A stretch of DNA of 17,162 bases from Pseudomonadota bacterium (GTDB lineage Bacteria; Pseudomonadota; Gammaproteobacteria; Burkholderiales; Burkholderiaceae_C), in assembly GCA_023442945.1 (NCBI GenBank), contig JAEZWW010000064.1:1-17162 (forward strand), in the 5' to 3' direction. The translations under genes were made by a program, and so were the position numbers. A model generated the notes under the pieces. It searched no databases. It was given only the letters and a program-made list of their open reading frames with translations, and was not told where the DNA came from. Positions 7,841-14,210 of this stretch are shown in pieces. The number at the start of each line of letters is the position of its first letter. The first letter of the stretch is position 1.

Positions 7841-9271
7841 ATGAGCCACCAACACAGCAAAATCGCGCGCCGCGCCTTCCTGCAGCGCATGGGCCAACTC
7901 GGCATCGCCGGCACGGCCGCGCCCTGGGCCATCAACCTGGCCGCCATCAGCGACGCCGCCGCCTTCACCAACGACGGCTACAAGGCGCTGGTTTGCATCT
8001 TCCTCTACGGGGGCAACGACCACGGCAACACCGTGGTCCCGATCGATCCTGAGTCCTACAACGCCTACGCCACCGCCCGCGGCACGGCGCTGATCTCGGC
8101 CGGCGGCATCGTCATCCCCCGCGGCGAGCTGGCGGCCACGGCGCTCTCGACAGCCGGCCTGCCGTCGGGCAGGGAGTACGCACTGGCGCCGACGCTGTCG
8201 CGCCTGAAGCCGCTTTTTGAATCGAACAAGCTGGCGGTGCAGTTGAACGTCGGCCCGCTGATCGTGCCGACGACGGTGCAGCAATTCAAGGACCGCAGCG
8301 TGCCGCTGCCGCCCAAGCTCTTTTCCCACAACGATCAGCAGTCGGTCTGGCAAAGCTCGGCTGCCGAAGGCGCGGTCAGGGGCTGGGGCGGGGCGTTGGG
8401 CGACCTGGCCTTGCGTGGCAACGGCGGCAATTCGCTGTTCACCTGCATGTCGGTGACGGGCAACGCCGTGTTCCTGTCGGGCAACAGTGCGCTGTCCTAC
8501 AAGATCGGCACCGGCGGCGCGGTGGCCATTGCGCCGGTGGTTGGCACGGCCTATGGGTCGGCGGCGTGCCAGGCGGCGCTGTCCAAGCTGATCACCGAAC
8601 CGCGCACCCACGCGCTGGAAAACGAACTCAACCGCATCACCGCGCGCTCGATCTCCTCGCAAGCCAGCCTGGCAGGCGCGCTCGGCGGCAGCAGCGCGAA
8701 GTTCGACAGTTTCCTGCCCGACCAGACCGACGGCGCCAACAACCCCCTCAACCGCCAGCTCAAGATGGTGGCCCGCCTGATCGACGCGCAGCAAGGCCTG
8801 GGCCTGTCGCGCCAGGTGTTCATGGTGTCGCTGGGCGGGTTTGACCACCACGACAACCTGGGCACCGGCCACCCACGTCTGCTGACCCAGCTCGGCCACG
8901 CCATGGCAGGCTTCCAGGGCGCGATGGATTCGATCGGCAAGTCCGACGCGGTCACCGCCTTCACCGCCTCCGAGTTCGGCCGCACCATCGTCTCCAACGG
9001 CGATGGGTCCGACCACGGCTGGGGCGCGCACCATTTCGTCATGGGCGGCGCCGTCAACGGCAAACGCTTCTACGGCACCGCGCCCACGCCGGCCAACGGC
9101 GGCCCGGAAGACGTCGGCCAGGGCCGCTACCTGCCGACGACCGCGGTCGACCAGTTCACCGCCACGCTGGCGACCTGGTTTGGCGCGCAAGCCGGTACCG
9201 AGCTGCGCAGCGTGGCCCCCTTCATCGAGTACTTCAACACCAGAGACCTGGGCTTCATGCGCAGGACCTGA
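7841..9271 (+). CDS. DUF1501 family protein with Tat signal
   Basis: Member of the DUF1501 family, related to the alkaline phosphatase/sulfatase superfamily and commonly paired with DUF1800; activity is unknown. The 476-residue protein begins with a twin-arginine type signal (IARRAFLQRMGQLGIAG) and then a hydrophobic, Ala-rich stretch to about residue 45, suggesting folded export to the periplasm or beyond. Recognisable family segments are LVCIFLYGGNDHGNTVVP near the N-terminus, SLGGFDHHDNLGTGH in the middle and ASEFGRT followed by GSDHGWGAHHF toward the C-terminus; the last are rich in Asp and His and could bind metal. A clear ribosome binding site (AAGGGAG, 7 bases before the ATG) and the 15-bp gap to the DUF1800 gene point to one operon. 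An intrinsic terminator follows 19 bp after the stop. Confidence 0.92.
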   Translation: MSHQHSKIARRAFLQRMGQLGIAGTAAPWAINLAAISDAAAFTNDGYKALVCIFLYGGNDHGNTVVPIDPESYNAYATARGTALISAGGIVIPRGELAATALSTAGLPSGREYALAPTLSRLKPLFESNKLAVQLNVGPLIVPTTVQQFKDRSVPLPPKLFSHNDQQSVWQSSAAEGAVRGWGGALGDLALRGNGGNSLFTCMSVTGNAVFLSGNSALSYKIGTGGAVAIAPVVGTAYGSAACQAALSKLITEPRTHALENELNRITARSISSQASLAGALGGSSAKFDSFLPDQTDGANNPLNRQLKMVARLIDAQQGLGLSRQVFMVSLGGFDHHDNLGTGHPRLLTQLGHAMAGFQGAMDSIGKSDAVTAFTASEFGRTIVSNGDGSDHGWGAHHFVMGGAVNGKRFYGTAPTPANGGPEDVGQGRYLPTTAVDQFTATLATWFGAQAGTELRSVAPFIEYFNTRDLGFMRRT

Positions 9272-9290
9272 GAAGCCATCACCCACATCC

Positions 9291-9316
9291 AACCGCCCTT
9301 CGGGGCGGTTTTTTTT
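9291..9316 (+). terminator. Intrinsic terminator of the DUF1800-DUF1501 operon
   Basis: Perfect 8-bp stem AACCGCCC / GGGCGGTT with a TTCG tetraloop (9299-9302), followed by an 8-base T-run (9309-9316). It is the best-formed terminator in the window, 19 bp after the DUF1501 stop. Confidence 0.93.
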
Positions 9317-9481
9317 GCCCGGATCTTGGCCAAAGGCGCGGCGGCCGCCGTTGGCCGGCCCCACGGTTACCCCTGAGAGGACCGATCCGTGGGAAAATCC
9401 TATCTTTAGCCGCCATCGCGCGGCACCGGCTTGGGCTGCCACCCTTTGCGCGCCGCCGGTCCACCGCTCTTCACACAATCC

Positions 9482-10453
9482 ATGTCGTCCTCCCTGCACC
9501 CCATGCTCAACGTGGCCATTCGCGCCGCGCGCGCCGCTGGCGCCATCATCAACCGCGCCGCGCTCGACGTTGAAGCGGTCCGCATCTCGCAAAAGAACAT
9601 CAACGACTTCGTGACCGAGGTCGACCACGCGAGCGAAGCGGCCATCATCGAAACGCTGCTGACCGCCTACCCCAACCACGGCATCCTGGCCGAAGAATCC
9701 GGCAGCACGCACGGCAACCCGCAGTCGGACCATGTGTGGATCATCGATCCGCTGGACGGCACCACCAACTTCATCCACGGCTTTCCGGTTTATTGCGTGA
9801 GCATCGCGCTCAGCGTCAAAGGCCGCATTGAGCAAGCCGTGGTCTACGACCCGACCCGCAACGACCTGTTCACCGCCACGCGCGGGCGCGGCGCCTACGT
9901 CAACGACCGGCGCATCCGCGTCAGCAAGCGCACGCGCCTGGCCGAAAGCCTGATCTCCACCGGCTTCCCCTTCCGCAAGGGCGACGACTTCCCGACCTAC
10001 CTGAAGATGATGGGCGACGTGATGCAGCGCACCACCGGCCTGCGCCGCCCCGGCGCCGCCGCGCTGGACCTGGCCTACGTGGCCGCGGGCTTCACCGACG
10101 GCTTCTTTGAAACCGGCCTCAAGCCCTGGGACGTGGCCGCCGGCTCGCTGCTGGTGACCGAGGCCGGCGGCCTGATCGGCAATTTCAGCGGCGAAGCCGG
10201 CCACATCGAGCAAACCGAATGCCTGGCCGGCAATCCGCGCGTGTACGCGCAGCTGGTCACGCTGCTCAGCAAATACTCGGTCTACGGCACCACGGCACCC
10301 GCCGCCGCGACGGACGAGCGCAAGCCGCGCGTGTCGCTGAAAAAGCCGAACGGCAAAGCCGCGCCTAACGACGCCCAAGCCGACAGCGCGGACCAGGCCT
10401 TTGAAGCCTGGTCGGGCGACGCGCCCGCTGCCGACGGCGCCAACCAGCCGTGA
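9482..10453 (+). CDS. suhB: Inositol-1-monophosphatase family protein SuhB
   Basis: Mg-dependent inositol monophosphatase family enzyme; in enterobacteria SuhB also acts in rRNA transcription antitermination complexes, which may apply here. Motifs: Glu71-Glu72 in LAEESGS, metal-binding DPLDGTTNF with Asp89 and Asp92, and WDVAAGSLLVTEAGG with Asp217. The ATG at 9482 is chosen because SSSLHPMLNVAIRAARAAG matches the family N-terminus; an ATG at 9503 (MLN) is less likely. The 323-residue product is longer than the roughly 267 of E. coli SuhB. The excess is a C-terminal Ala/Asp/Lys-rich tail of about 50 residues after the conserved LLSKYSVYG. The stop overlaps the GTG start of trmB by 4 bases. 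The 210-bp gap upstream (9272-9481) holds the preceding terminator; I see no convincing -35/-10 pair there. Confidence 0.95.
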   Translation: MSSSLHPMLNVAIRAARAAGAIINRAALDVEAVRISQKNINDFVTEVDHASEAAIIETLLTAYPNHGILAEESGSTHGNPQSDHVWIIDPLDGTTNFIHGFPVYCVSIALSVKGRIEQAVVYDPTRNDLFTATRGRGAYVNDRRIRVSKRTRLAESLISTGFPFRKGDDFPTYLKMMGDVMQRTTGLRRPGAAALDLAYVAAGFTDGFFETGLKPWDVAAGSLLVTEAGGLIGNFSGEAGHIEQTECLAGNPRVYAQLVTLLSKYSVYGTTAPAAATDERKPRVSLKKPNGKAAPNDAQADSADQAFEAWSGDAPAADGANQP

Positions 10454-11364
10454 CGGCCGCCACGGGGCACGGCGACGGCGCCGTGCCGGCCGACCAGGCG
10501 GGCGCGGACGCGGCCGCCACTGAATCTGCAGCCCTGGGCCCAACGCCCGCAGAAACGGCACCTGCCGACGGCGCAGCGCCCGCCGCCGCCCCACCCGGCT
10601 ACGCCCCCAACGTCGCCTTCCCGCGCGGCGTGCGCAGCTTCGTCGTGCGGGCCGGCCGCACCACCCTCGGCCAGGCCCGCGCACTGGCCGAGCTGGGGCC
10701 CAAGTACATCCTGCCGTACGACCCGGCCACTACCGATTTGGTAGCTGCCTGCGCAAGTGGTTCTAGGGCCAGCGGTCAAAACTATGCAAAAGCGGTGCTG
10801 GAGATCGGCTTTGGCATGGGCCAGGCCACGGCGCACATCGCGGCGCTGATGCCGGACACGCTGTTCCTCGGCTGCGAGGTGCACGAGCCCGGCGTGGGCG
10901 CGCTGCTCAAGCTGATCGGCGAACAGGACCTGCGCAACGTGCGCATCCTGCAGCACGACGCGGTGGAGGTGCTGCAAAACATGGTCGCGCCCGCCAGCCT
11001 GCACGGCGTGCACGTGTTCTTCCCCGACCCGTGGCACAAGGCGCGCCACCACAAGCGCCGCCTGATCCAGCCCAAGCTGGTGCGCCTGCTGGCCGAACGC
11101 CTGGCGCCCGGCGGTTACCTGCACTGCGCGACCGACTGGCAGCCCTACGCCGAGCAGATGCTGGAAGTCCTGTCGGCTGAGCCGCTGCTGGCCAACACCG
11201 CCGCGGGCTACGCGCCCCAACCCGCCTACCGGCCGGAGACCAAGTTCGAGCGGCGCGGCCTGAAGCTGGGCCACGGCGTGTGGGACCTGGTGTTTCGCCG
11301 CACGGCCGTGGCCGCAGACAGCGTGCCCGCACCAGGCGCTGACGCACCCAACGCCGCTATCTAA
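10450..11364 (+). CDS. trmB: tRNA (guanine-N7-)-methyltransferase TrmB
   Basis: Methylates N7 of guanosine 46 in the tRNA variable loop using S-adenosylmethionine. The SAM-binding motif EIGFGMG is at 118-124, the signature FFPDPWHKARHHKRR starts at 190, and the C-terminal TKFERRGLKLGHGVWDL is intact. The GTG start overlaps the suhB stop (GTGA), implying translational coupling. The product has 304 residues against about 240 in E. coli. The excess is an N-terminal Ala/Pro/Asp-rich segment of about 50 residues and an insertion at about 94-115 made by repeat copy D. Repeat copy E begins near the 3' end and supplies the TAA stop. An internal start before GYAPNVAFPRGVRSFV cannot be excluded, but no ATG or GTG with a good ribosome binding site is apparent there. 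Confidence 0.95.
   Translation: MTAATGHGDGAVPADQAGADAAATESAALGPTPAETAPADGAAPAAAPPGYAPNVAFPRGVRSFVVRAGRTTLGQARALAELGPKYILPYDPATTDLVAACASGSRASGQNYAKAVLEIGFGMGQATAHIAALMPDTLFLGCEVHEPGVGALLKLIGEQDLRNVRILQHDAVEVLQNMVAPASLHGVHVFFPDPWHKARHHKRRLIQPKLVRLLAERLAPGGYLHCATDWQPYAEQMLEVLSAEPLLANTAAGYAPQPAYRPETKFERRGLKLGHGVWDLVFRRTAVAADSVPAPGADAPNAAI
10731..10793 (+). repeat. Copy D of the dispersed ~60-bp element, in frame inside trmB
   Basis: Core GGTAGCTGCCTGCGCAAG, TGGTTCTAGGGCCAGCGGTC, with CTACCGATTT on the left and CAAAACTATGCAAAAG on the right. It is read as DLVAACASGSRASGQNYAK, placed between the N-terminal strand (KYILPYDP) and the SAM-binding motif, where TrmB orthologues have a short linker. Confidence 0.88.
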
Positions 11365-11418
11365 AAAGAAGCTGCTTGCGCAGGTGGCTGTAGGGCCAGC
11401 GGTCGATTTTTCTTAAAA
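11356..11418 (+). repeat. Copy E of the dispersed ~60-bp element, spanning the trmB stop
   Basis: GCTATCTAAAAAGAAGCTGC, TTGCGCAGGTGGCTGTAGGG, CCAGCGGTCGATTTTTC. The trmB stop TAA (11362-11364) is inside it. The element then covers the whole gap to the pseudouridine synthase start at 11425, so it may also supply that gene's translation-initiation region (CTTAAAAG). It has the same orientation as copy D, about 625 bp away. Confidence 0.9.
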
Positions 11419-11424
11419 GATGCC

Positions 11425-12363
11425 ATGAGCCGCCCCCGCCGCCCCGACGCGCTGCCACTGCGCGACGGCGTCAGCGCCAGCTGCGCCGTGGTGCACGGCG
11501 GGCCGTGGGCCAGCGTGCTGGATTTTTTGTGCGAGCGCCTGCCGGTGTTGACGCGCGCCCAGTGGGCCGCGCGCCTGGTGAGCGGTGACGTGCTGAACGC
11601 CGACGGCTCGCCGGTCGACGCGCAGCAGGCGCCCACCGAAGGCCAGCGCGTCTTCTACTACCGCCAGCTGGACGCCGAGCCCGACGCGCCCGAAGACGCC
11701 CAAGTGCTGTTCCAGGACGAATGGCTGGTCGTCGCCGACAAGCCGCACTTCATGCCCGTCACACCCAGCGGCGCCTTCATCCAGCGCAGCCTGCTGGTGC
11801 GGCTGAAGCGCGCGCTGGCCCTGCCCGATTTGTCCCCCGTGCACCGCATCGACCGCGAAACAGCGGGCCTGGTGGTGTTCGCCGTGCGGCCCGACACGCG
11901 CGACGCCTACCAGGCGCTGTTCCGCGACCGGCGCGTGGACAAGCTGTACGAGGCCGTCGCGCCCGACCTGCCGCAGCTGACAGCGCCACTCACGCACACC
12001 AGCCGGCTGGAACGCGACCCGGACCGCTTCTTCCTCTCGCGCGAAGTGCCGGGCGCGCCCAACAGCTGCTCGCACATCGAGCGCGTGGCGCCGCTGACCG
12101 GCGGCAACGCGCTGTATCACCTGCGCCCCGTCACCGGCCAGCGCCACCAACTGCGCCTGCACCTGCTGGCGCTGGGCGCGCCGATCGTGGGCGACGCGTT
12201 CTACCCCACCGTGTTGCGCGGCCCGGGCGAGCCGGACGACCTGGCCCAGCCGCTGCAACTGCTGGCGCGCGAACTGGCGTTCGACGACCCGATCACCGGG
12301 CAGCGGCGTGTGTTCCATTCGGCGCGCAGGCTGCAAGCGGCGAACGCACCCGTGCGGGCCTGA
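11425..12363 (+). CDS. RluA-family RNA pseudouridine synthase
   Basis: Isomerises uridine to pseudouridine in RNA. The catalytic motif HRIDRETAG is at 140-148 with Asp143 as the catalytic aspartate. It is preceded by an N-terminal segment (DFLCERLPVLTRAQWAARL then SGDVLNADG) that resembles a short S4-like RNA-binding region, and by DEWLVVADKPHFMPVTPSG. The C-terminal GQRHQLRLHLLALGAPIVGD is also typical of the family. The 312-residue length is normal. It lies 60 bp after trmB, with repeat copy E filling the gap, so co-transcription with suhB-trmB is likely. Which rRNA or tRNA position is modified cannot be told from sequence alone, so no gene symbol is given. The ATG at 11425 has only a weak A-rich upstream region. 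Confidence 0.93.
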   Translation: MSRPRRPDALPLRDGVSASCAVVHGGPWASVLDFLCERLPVLTRAQWAARLVSGDVLNADGSPVDAQQAPTEGQRVFYYRQLDAEPDAPEDAQVLFQDEWLVVADKPHFMPVTPSGAFIQRSLLVRLKRALALPDLSPVHRIDRETAGLVVFAVRPDTRDAYQALFRDRRVDKLYEAVAPDLPQLTAPLTHTSRLERDPDRFFLSREVPGAPNSCSHIERVAPLTGGNALYHLRPVTGQRHQLRLHLLALGAPIVGDAFYPTVLRGPGEPDDLAQPLQLLARELAFDDPITGQRRVFHSARRLQAANAPVRA

Positions 12364-12394
12364 CGGCGCAACCTCACACGGCGCGGACCCGCGC

Positions 12395-12420
12395 AAGAAA
12401 AAGGCCGCCACACGGCGGCC
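12395..12420 (-). terminator. Intrinsic terminator for the minus-strand gene 12483-13001
   Basis: Stem GGCCGCC (12403-12409) and GGCGGCC (12414-12420) with a 4-base loop. Read on the minus strand it is followed by TTTTTCTT (12402-12395). It is 62 bp past the minus-strand stop. On the plus strand no T-run follows, so it serves the rluA-like gene less well. Confidence 0.75.
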
Positions 12421-12482
12421 GTTCAAACAAAAGGGGAAGTGGGCGTCGCGCAGGGCAGCGGGCTACCGGCACGCCCGGCGCT

Positions 12483-13001
12483 TCAACTGGCGGGCAATTG
12501 GCCCAGCTCGGTCAGCGCCGACGGGCGGCGCGGGGTGTACGCCTGTTCGGTGCGCGATTCGCGCCGCTCGTTCAGACGGCGGCGGATGTCGCGGCGCAGG
12601 TCGGCCAATTCTTCTGCCGGTTCGCGCCCGGCGTTGGCGGCCATCAGCGTGGCGGCGACGTGGCCGGAGCCGACGTCGGCGGGCGTGGACTGGGCCTGCG
12701 TCAGATCGTCCACGTCGCGCACCAGCACATGCAGCAGCGGCGCGCCACGCAGCTCGCCCATTTCCGTCAGCTTGCGGCGGAAGTACGACTGCAGGCCCGC
12801 GCGCACGTGCGGCGGCACGCGCTGGGGCGACTCGATCAGCACCAGGTAGCCCGCATGGCCCAGGGCGTTGCGGGTGGCCAGGCATTCCAGCCGGCCGGCC
12901 AGGCCAACGTGGCGCATCAGCATGGCGCAGGCGCTGCGCATGCGGCGCACGTCGGTTTCGGGCGTTTGCCAGCGCTTGAGTAAACGTTCGATAAACTGCA
13001 T
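12483..13001 (-). CDS. Conserved-looking hypothetical protein, 172 residues
   Basis: I do not recognise this protein or a known domain. The start is supported by a Shine-Dalgarno-like GAAGG (13011-13007) 5 bases before the ATG, and the gene ends before a well-formed terminator on its own strand. The product is soluble-looking with no signal peptide or membrane segment. The first 100 residues are mixed, with several hydrophobic blocks (GYLVLIESP, GAPLLHVLVRDVDDL). The last 60 are charged and probably helical (REPAEELADLRRDIRRRL), ending in a flexible tail. It is divergent from the MBL-fold gene. Other frames across this stretch are also open because of the high GC content, but none has comparable start and terminator signals. 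Confidence 0.72.
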   Translation of the reverse strand: MQFIERLLKRWQTPETDVRRMRSACAMLMRHVGLAGRLECLATRNALGHAGYLVLIESPQRVPPHVRAGLQSYFRRKLTEMGELRGAPLLHVLVRDVDDLTQAQSTPADVGSGHVAATLMAANAGREPAEELADLRRDIRRRLNERRESRTEQAYTPRRPSALTELGQLPAS

Positions 13002-13136
13002 TCGGGCCTTCGCGGCGTCAAAAATGGATACCCGTCTCGGCCCATCGCACCGGTCGCCGCGCAGTGCGCCAACGACCCTGACAACAAGCAGACAGACCCT
13101 GCGAAAAATGTTAGCACCTCTTTCTTATTTGTGAAT
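13002..13136. promoter_or_regulatory. Divergent intergenic region with likely promoters
   Basis: This 135-bp gap separates two outward-reading genes and must hold both promoters or leaders. Its right part (13080-13136) is clearly AT-richer than the surroundings. On the minus strand TGCTAACAT (13116-13108) resembles an extended -10. No convincing -35 was seen for either direction. Confidence 0.35.
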
Positions 13137-14078
13137 ATGTTGCCGACATCCTCATTGGCATTACCTGTCGATTTGGTCATGGCCGAGCGCAATTGGTTGT
13201 CCTCCAACAACCTGATCTGCCTGGGCGACGGCCCCGCCGTCATCGACACCGGCCACGTCAAACACGCCGGGGAAACCGTGGCCCTGGTACGCCAGCAACT
13301 GGGTGCGCAGCCGCTGGCCACCATCGCCCACACCCATTTGCACAGCGACCACTGCGGCGGCACCGGCCAGCTGCAGGCGGCCTACCCGCAGGCGCAGACC
13401 TGGGTGCCCGAGCCTTCCCTGCCCCACGTGCAGGCCTGGGACGAAGACCAGCTCACTTTTGGCGACACCGTGCAGCGCTGCGACCGCTTCTTCGCCCAGC
13501 ACGCGCTGGTGCCCGGCCAAAGCGTGCGTCTGGGCGCCTACGACTGGCAGGTGCACGCCGCACCCGGCCACGACGCACTGGCCGTGCTGCTGTACGAGCC
13601 CACGCACGGCGTGCTGGTGTCGGGCGACGCGATGTGGGAGCACGGCGTGGGCGTGATCTTTCCGTACATCGACGGCAGCGGCGGGTTTGAAGCCTTTCTG
13701 GACACGCTGGACGTCATCGAGCGCCTGGCGCCCCAGGTCGTCGTGCCGGGCCACGGCGCCATGTTCGGCCACCAGAACGGCACGCTGGACGCCGCCCTGG
13801 CGCGCGCGCGCAGCCGCATCGACCATTTCATCGCCCACCCGCGCCAGCACGCGGCGTACGCGGCCAAGGTGCTGGTCAAGTACCAGCTGCTGGACGTTGA
13901 GCAGATGCCGCTGGCGGACTTCCACGCCTGGCTGGACAGTGCGCCCACGCTGCACCTGCTGCACCAGCAGCACCGCCCGGAGCTGAGCTGGGCCGACTGG
14001 GTCGACGCGCTGCTGGCGCCGCTGTTCGACAAGGGCGTGCTGCGCCGCACCGACACCCACGTGCTGGACGGCGTGTAG
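13137..14078 (+). CDS. Metallo-beta-lactamase-fold hydrolase
   Basis: MBL-fold metal-dependent hydrolase, 313 residues from the ATG at 13137; a GTG at 13131 would add two. The HxHxDH motif is HLHSDH with His67, His69, Asp71 and His72. Further ligands are His145 (PGHD), Asp164 (SGDAMW) and His206 (VPGHG), so a complete two-metal centre is present. A C-terminal helical region of about 90 residues follows, as in glyoxalase-II-like or LACTB2-like members. There is no signal peptide, so it is predicted cytoplasmic. Neither start has a clear ribosome binding site and the upstream DNA is AT-rich, so a leaderless or weakly translated message is possible. The substrate is unknown; thioester or phosphodiester hydrolysis are both seen in this superfamily. 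Confidence 0.92.
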   Translation: MLPTSSLALPVDLVMAERNWLSSNNLICLGDGPAVIDTGHVKHAGETVALVRQQLGAQPLATIAHTHLHSDHCGGTGQLQAAYPQAQTWVPEPSLPHVQAWDEDQLTFGDTVQRCDRFFAQHALVPGQSVRLGAYDWQVHAAPGHDALAVLLYEPTHGVLVSGDAMWEHGVGVIFPYIDGSGGFEAFLDTLDVIERLAPQVVVPGHGAMFGHQNGTLDAALARARSRIDHFIAHPRQHAAYAAKVLVKYQLLDVEQMPLADFHAWLDSAPTLHLLHQQHRPELSWADWVDALLAPLFDKGVLRRTDTHVLDGV

Positions 14079-14114
14079 CGCGGCGGGGCGTGGGCGATGC
14101 CGGCCAGGCGGATT

Positions 14115-14180
14115 TCAAGCCAAATCGGCCGGCAGCCCTACAACCACCTGCGCAAGCAGCTACTATTTCAGGAGTAATCT
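14115..14180 (-). repeat. Copy G of the dispersed ~60-bp element, between convergent genes
   Basis: On the minus strand it reads ATAGTAGCTGCTTGCGCAGG, TGGTTGTAGGGCTGCCGG, CCGATTTGGCTTGAAATC. It lies between the stops of the MBL-fold gene (plus) and the transglutaminase-like gene (minus). It contains the small hairpin CTGC-TTGC-GCAG. No T-tailed terminator is visible in this 132-bp gap, so the element might contribute to ending transcription. Confidence 0.9.
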
Positions 14181-14210
14181 TGATGCAGAACGCGCAGCCT
14201 GCGCAGTGCC

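Noticed and set aside
5801..10684. An uninterrupted minus-strand reading frame of about 1600 codons opposite the DUF1800, DUF1501 and suhB genes.
   Set aside because: It is antisense to three well-recognised genes, is rich in Arg, Gly, Ala, Val and His with no recognisable domain, and is explained by scarcity of stop codons opposite GC-rich coding DNA.
13161..14060. A minus-strand open frame opposite nearly the whole MBL-fold gene.
   Set aside because: The plus frame has a complete set of metal ligands; the antisense product has no recognisable feature.
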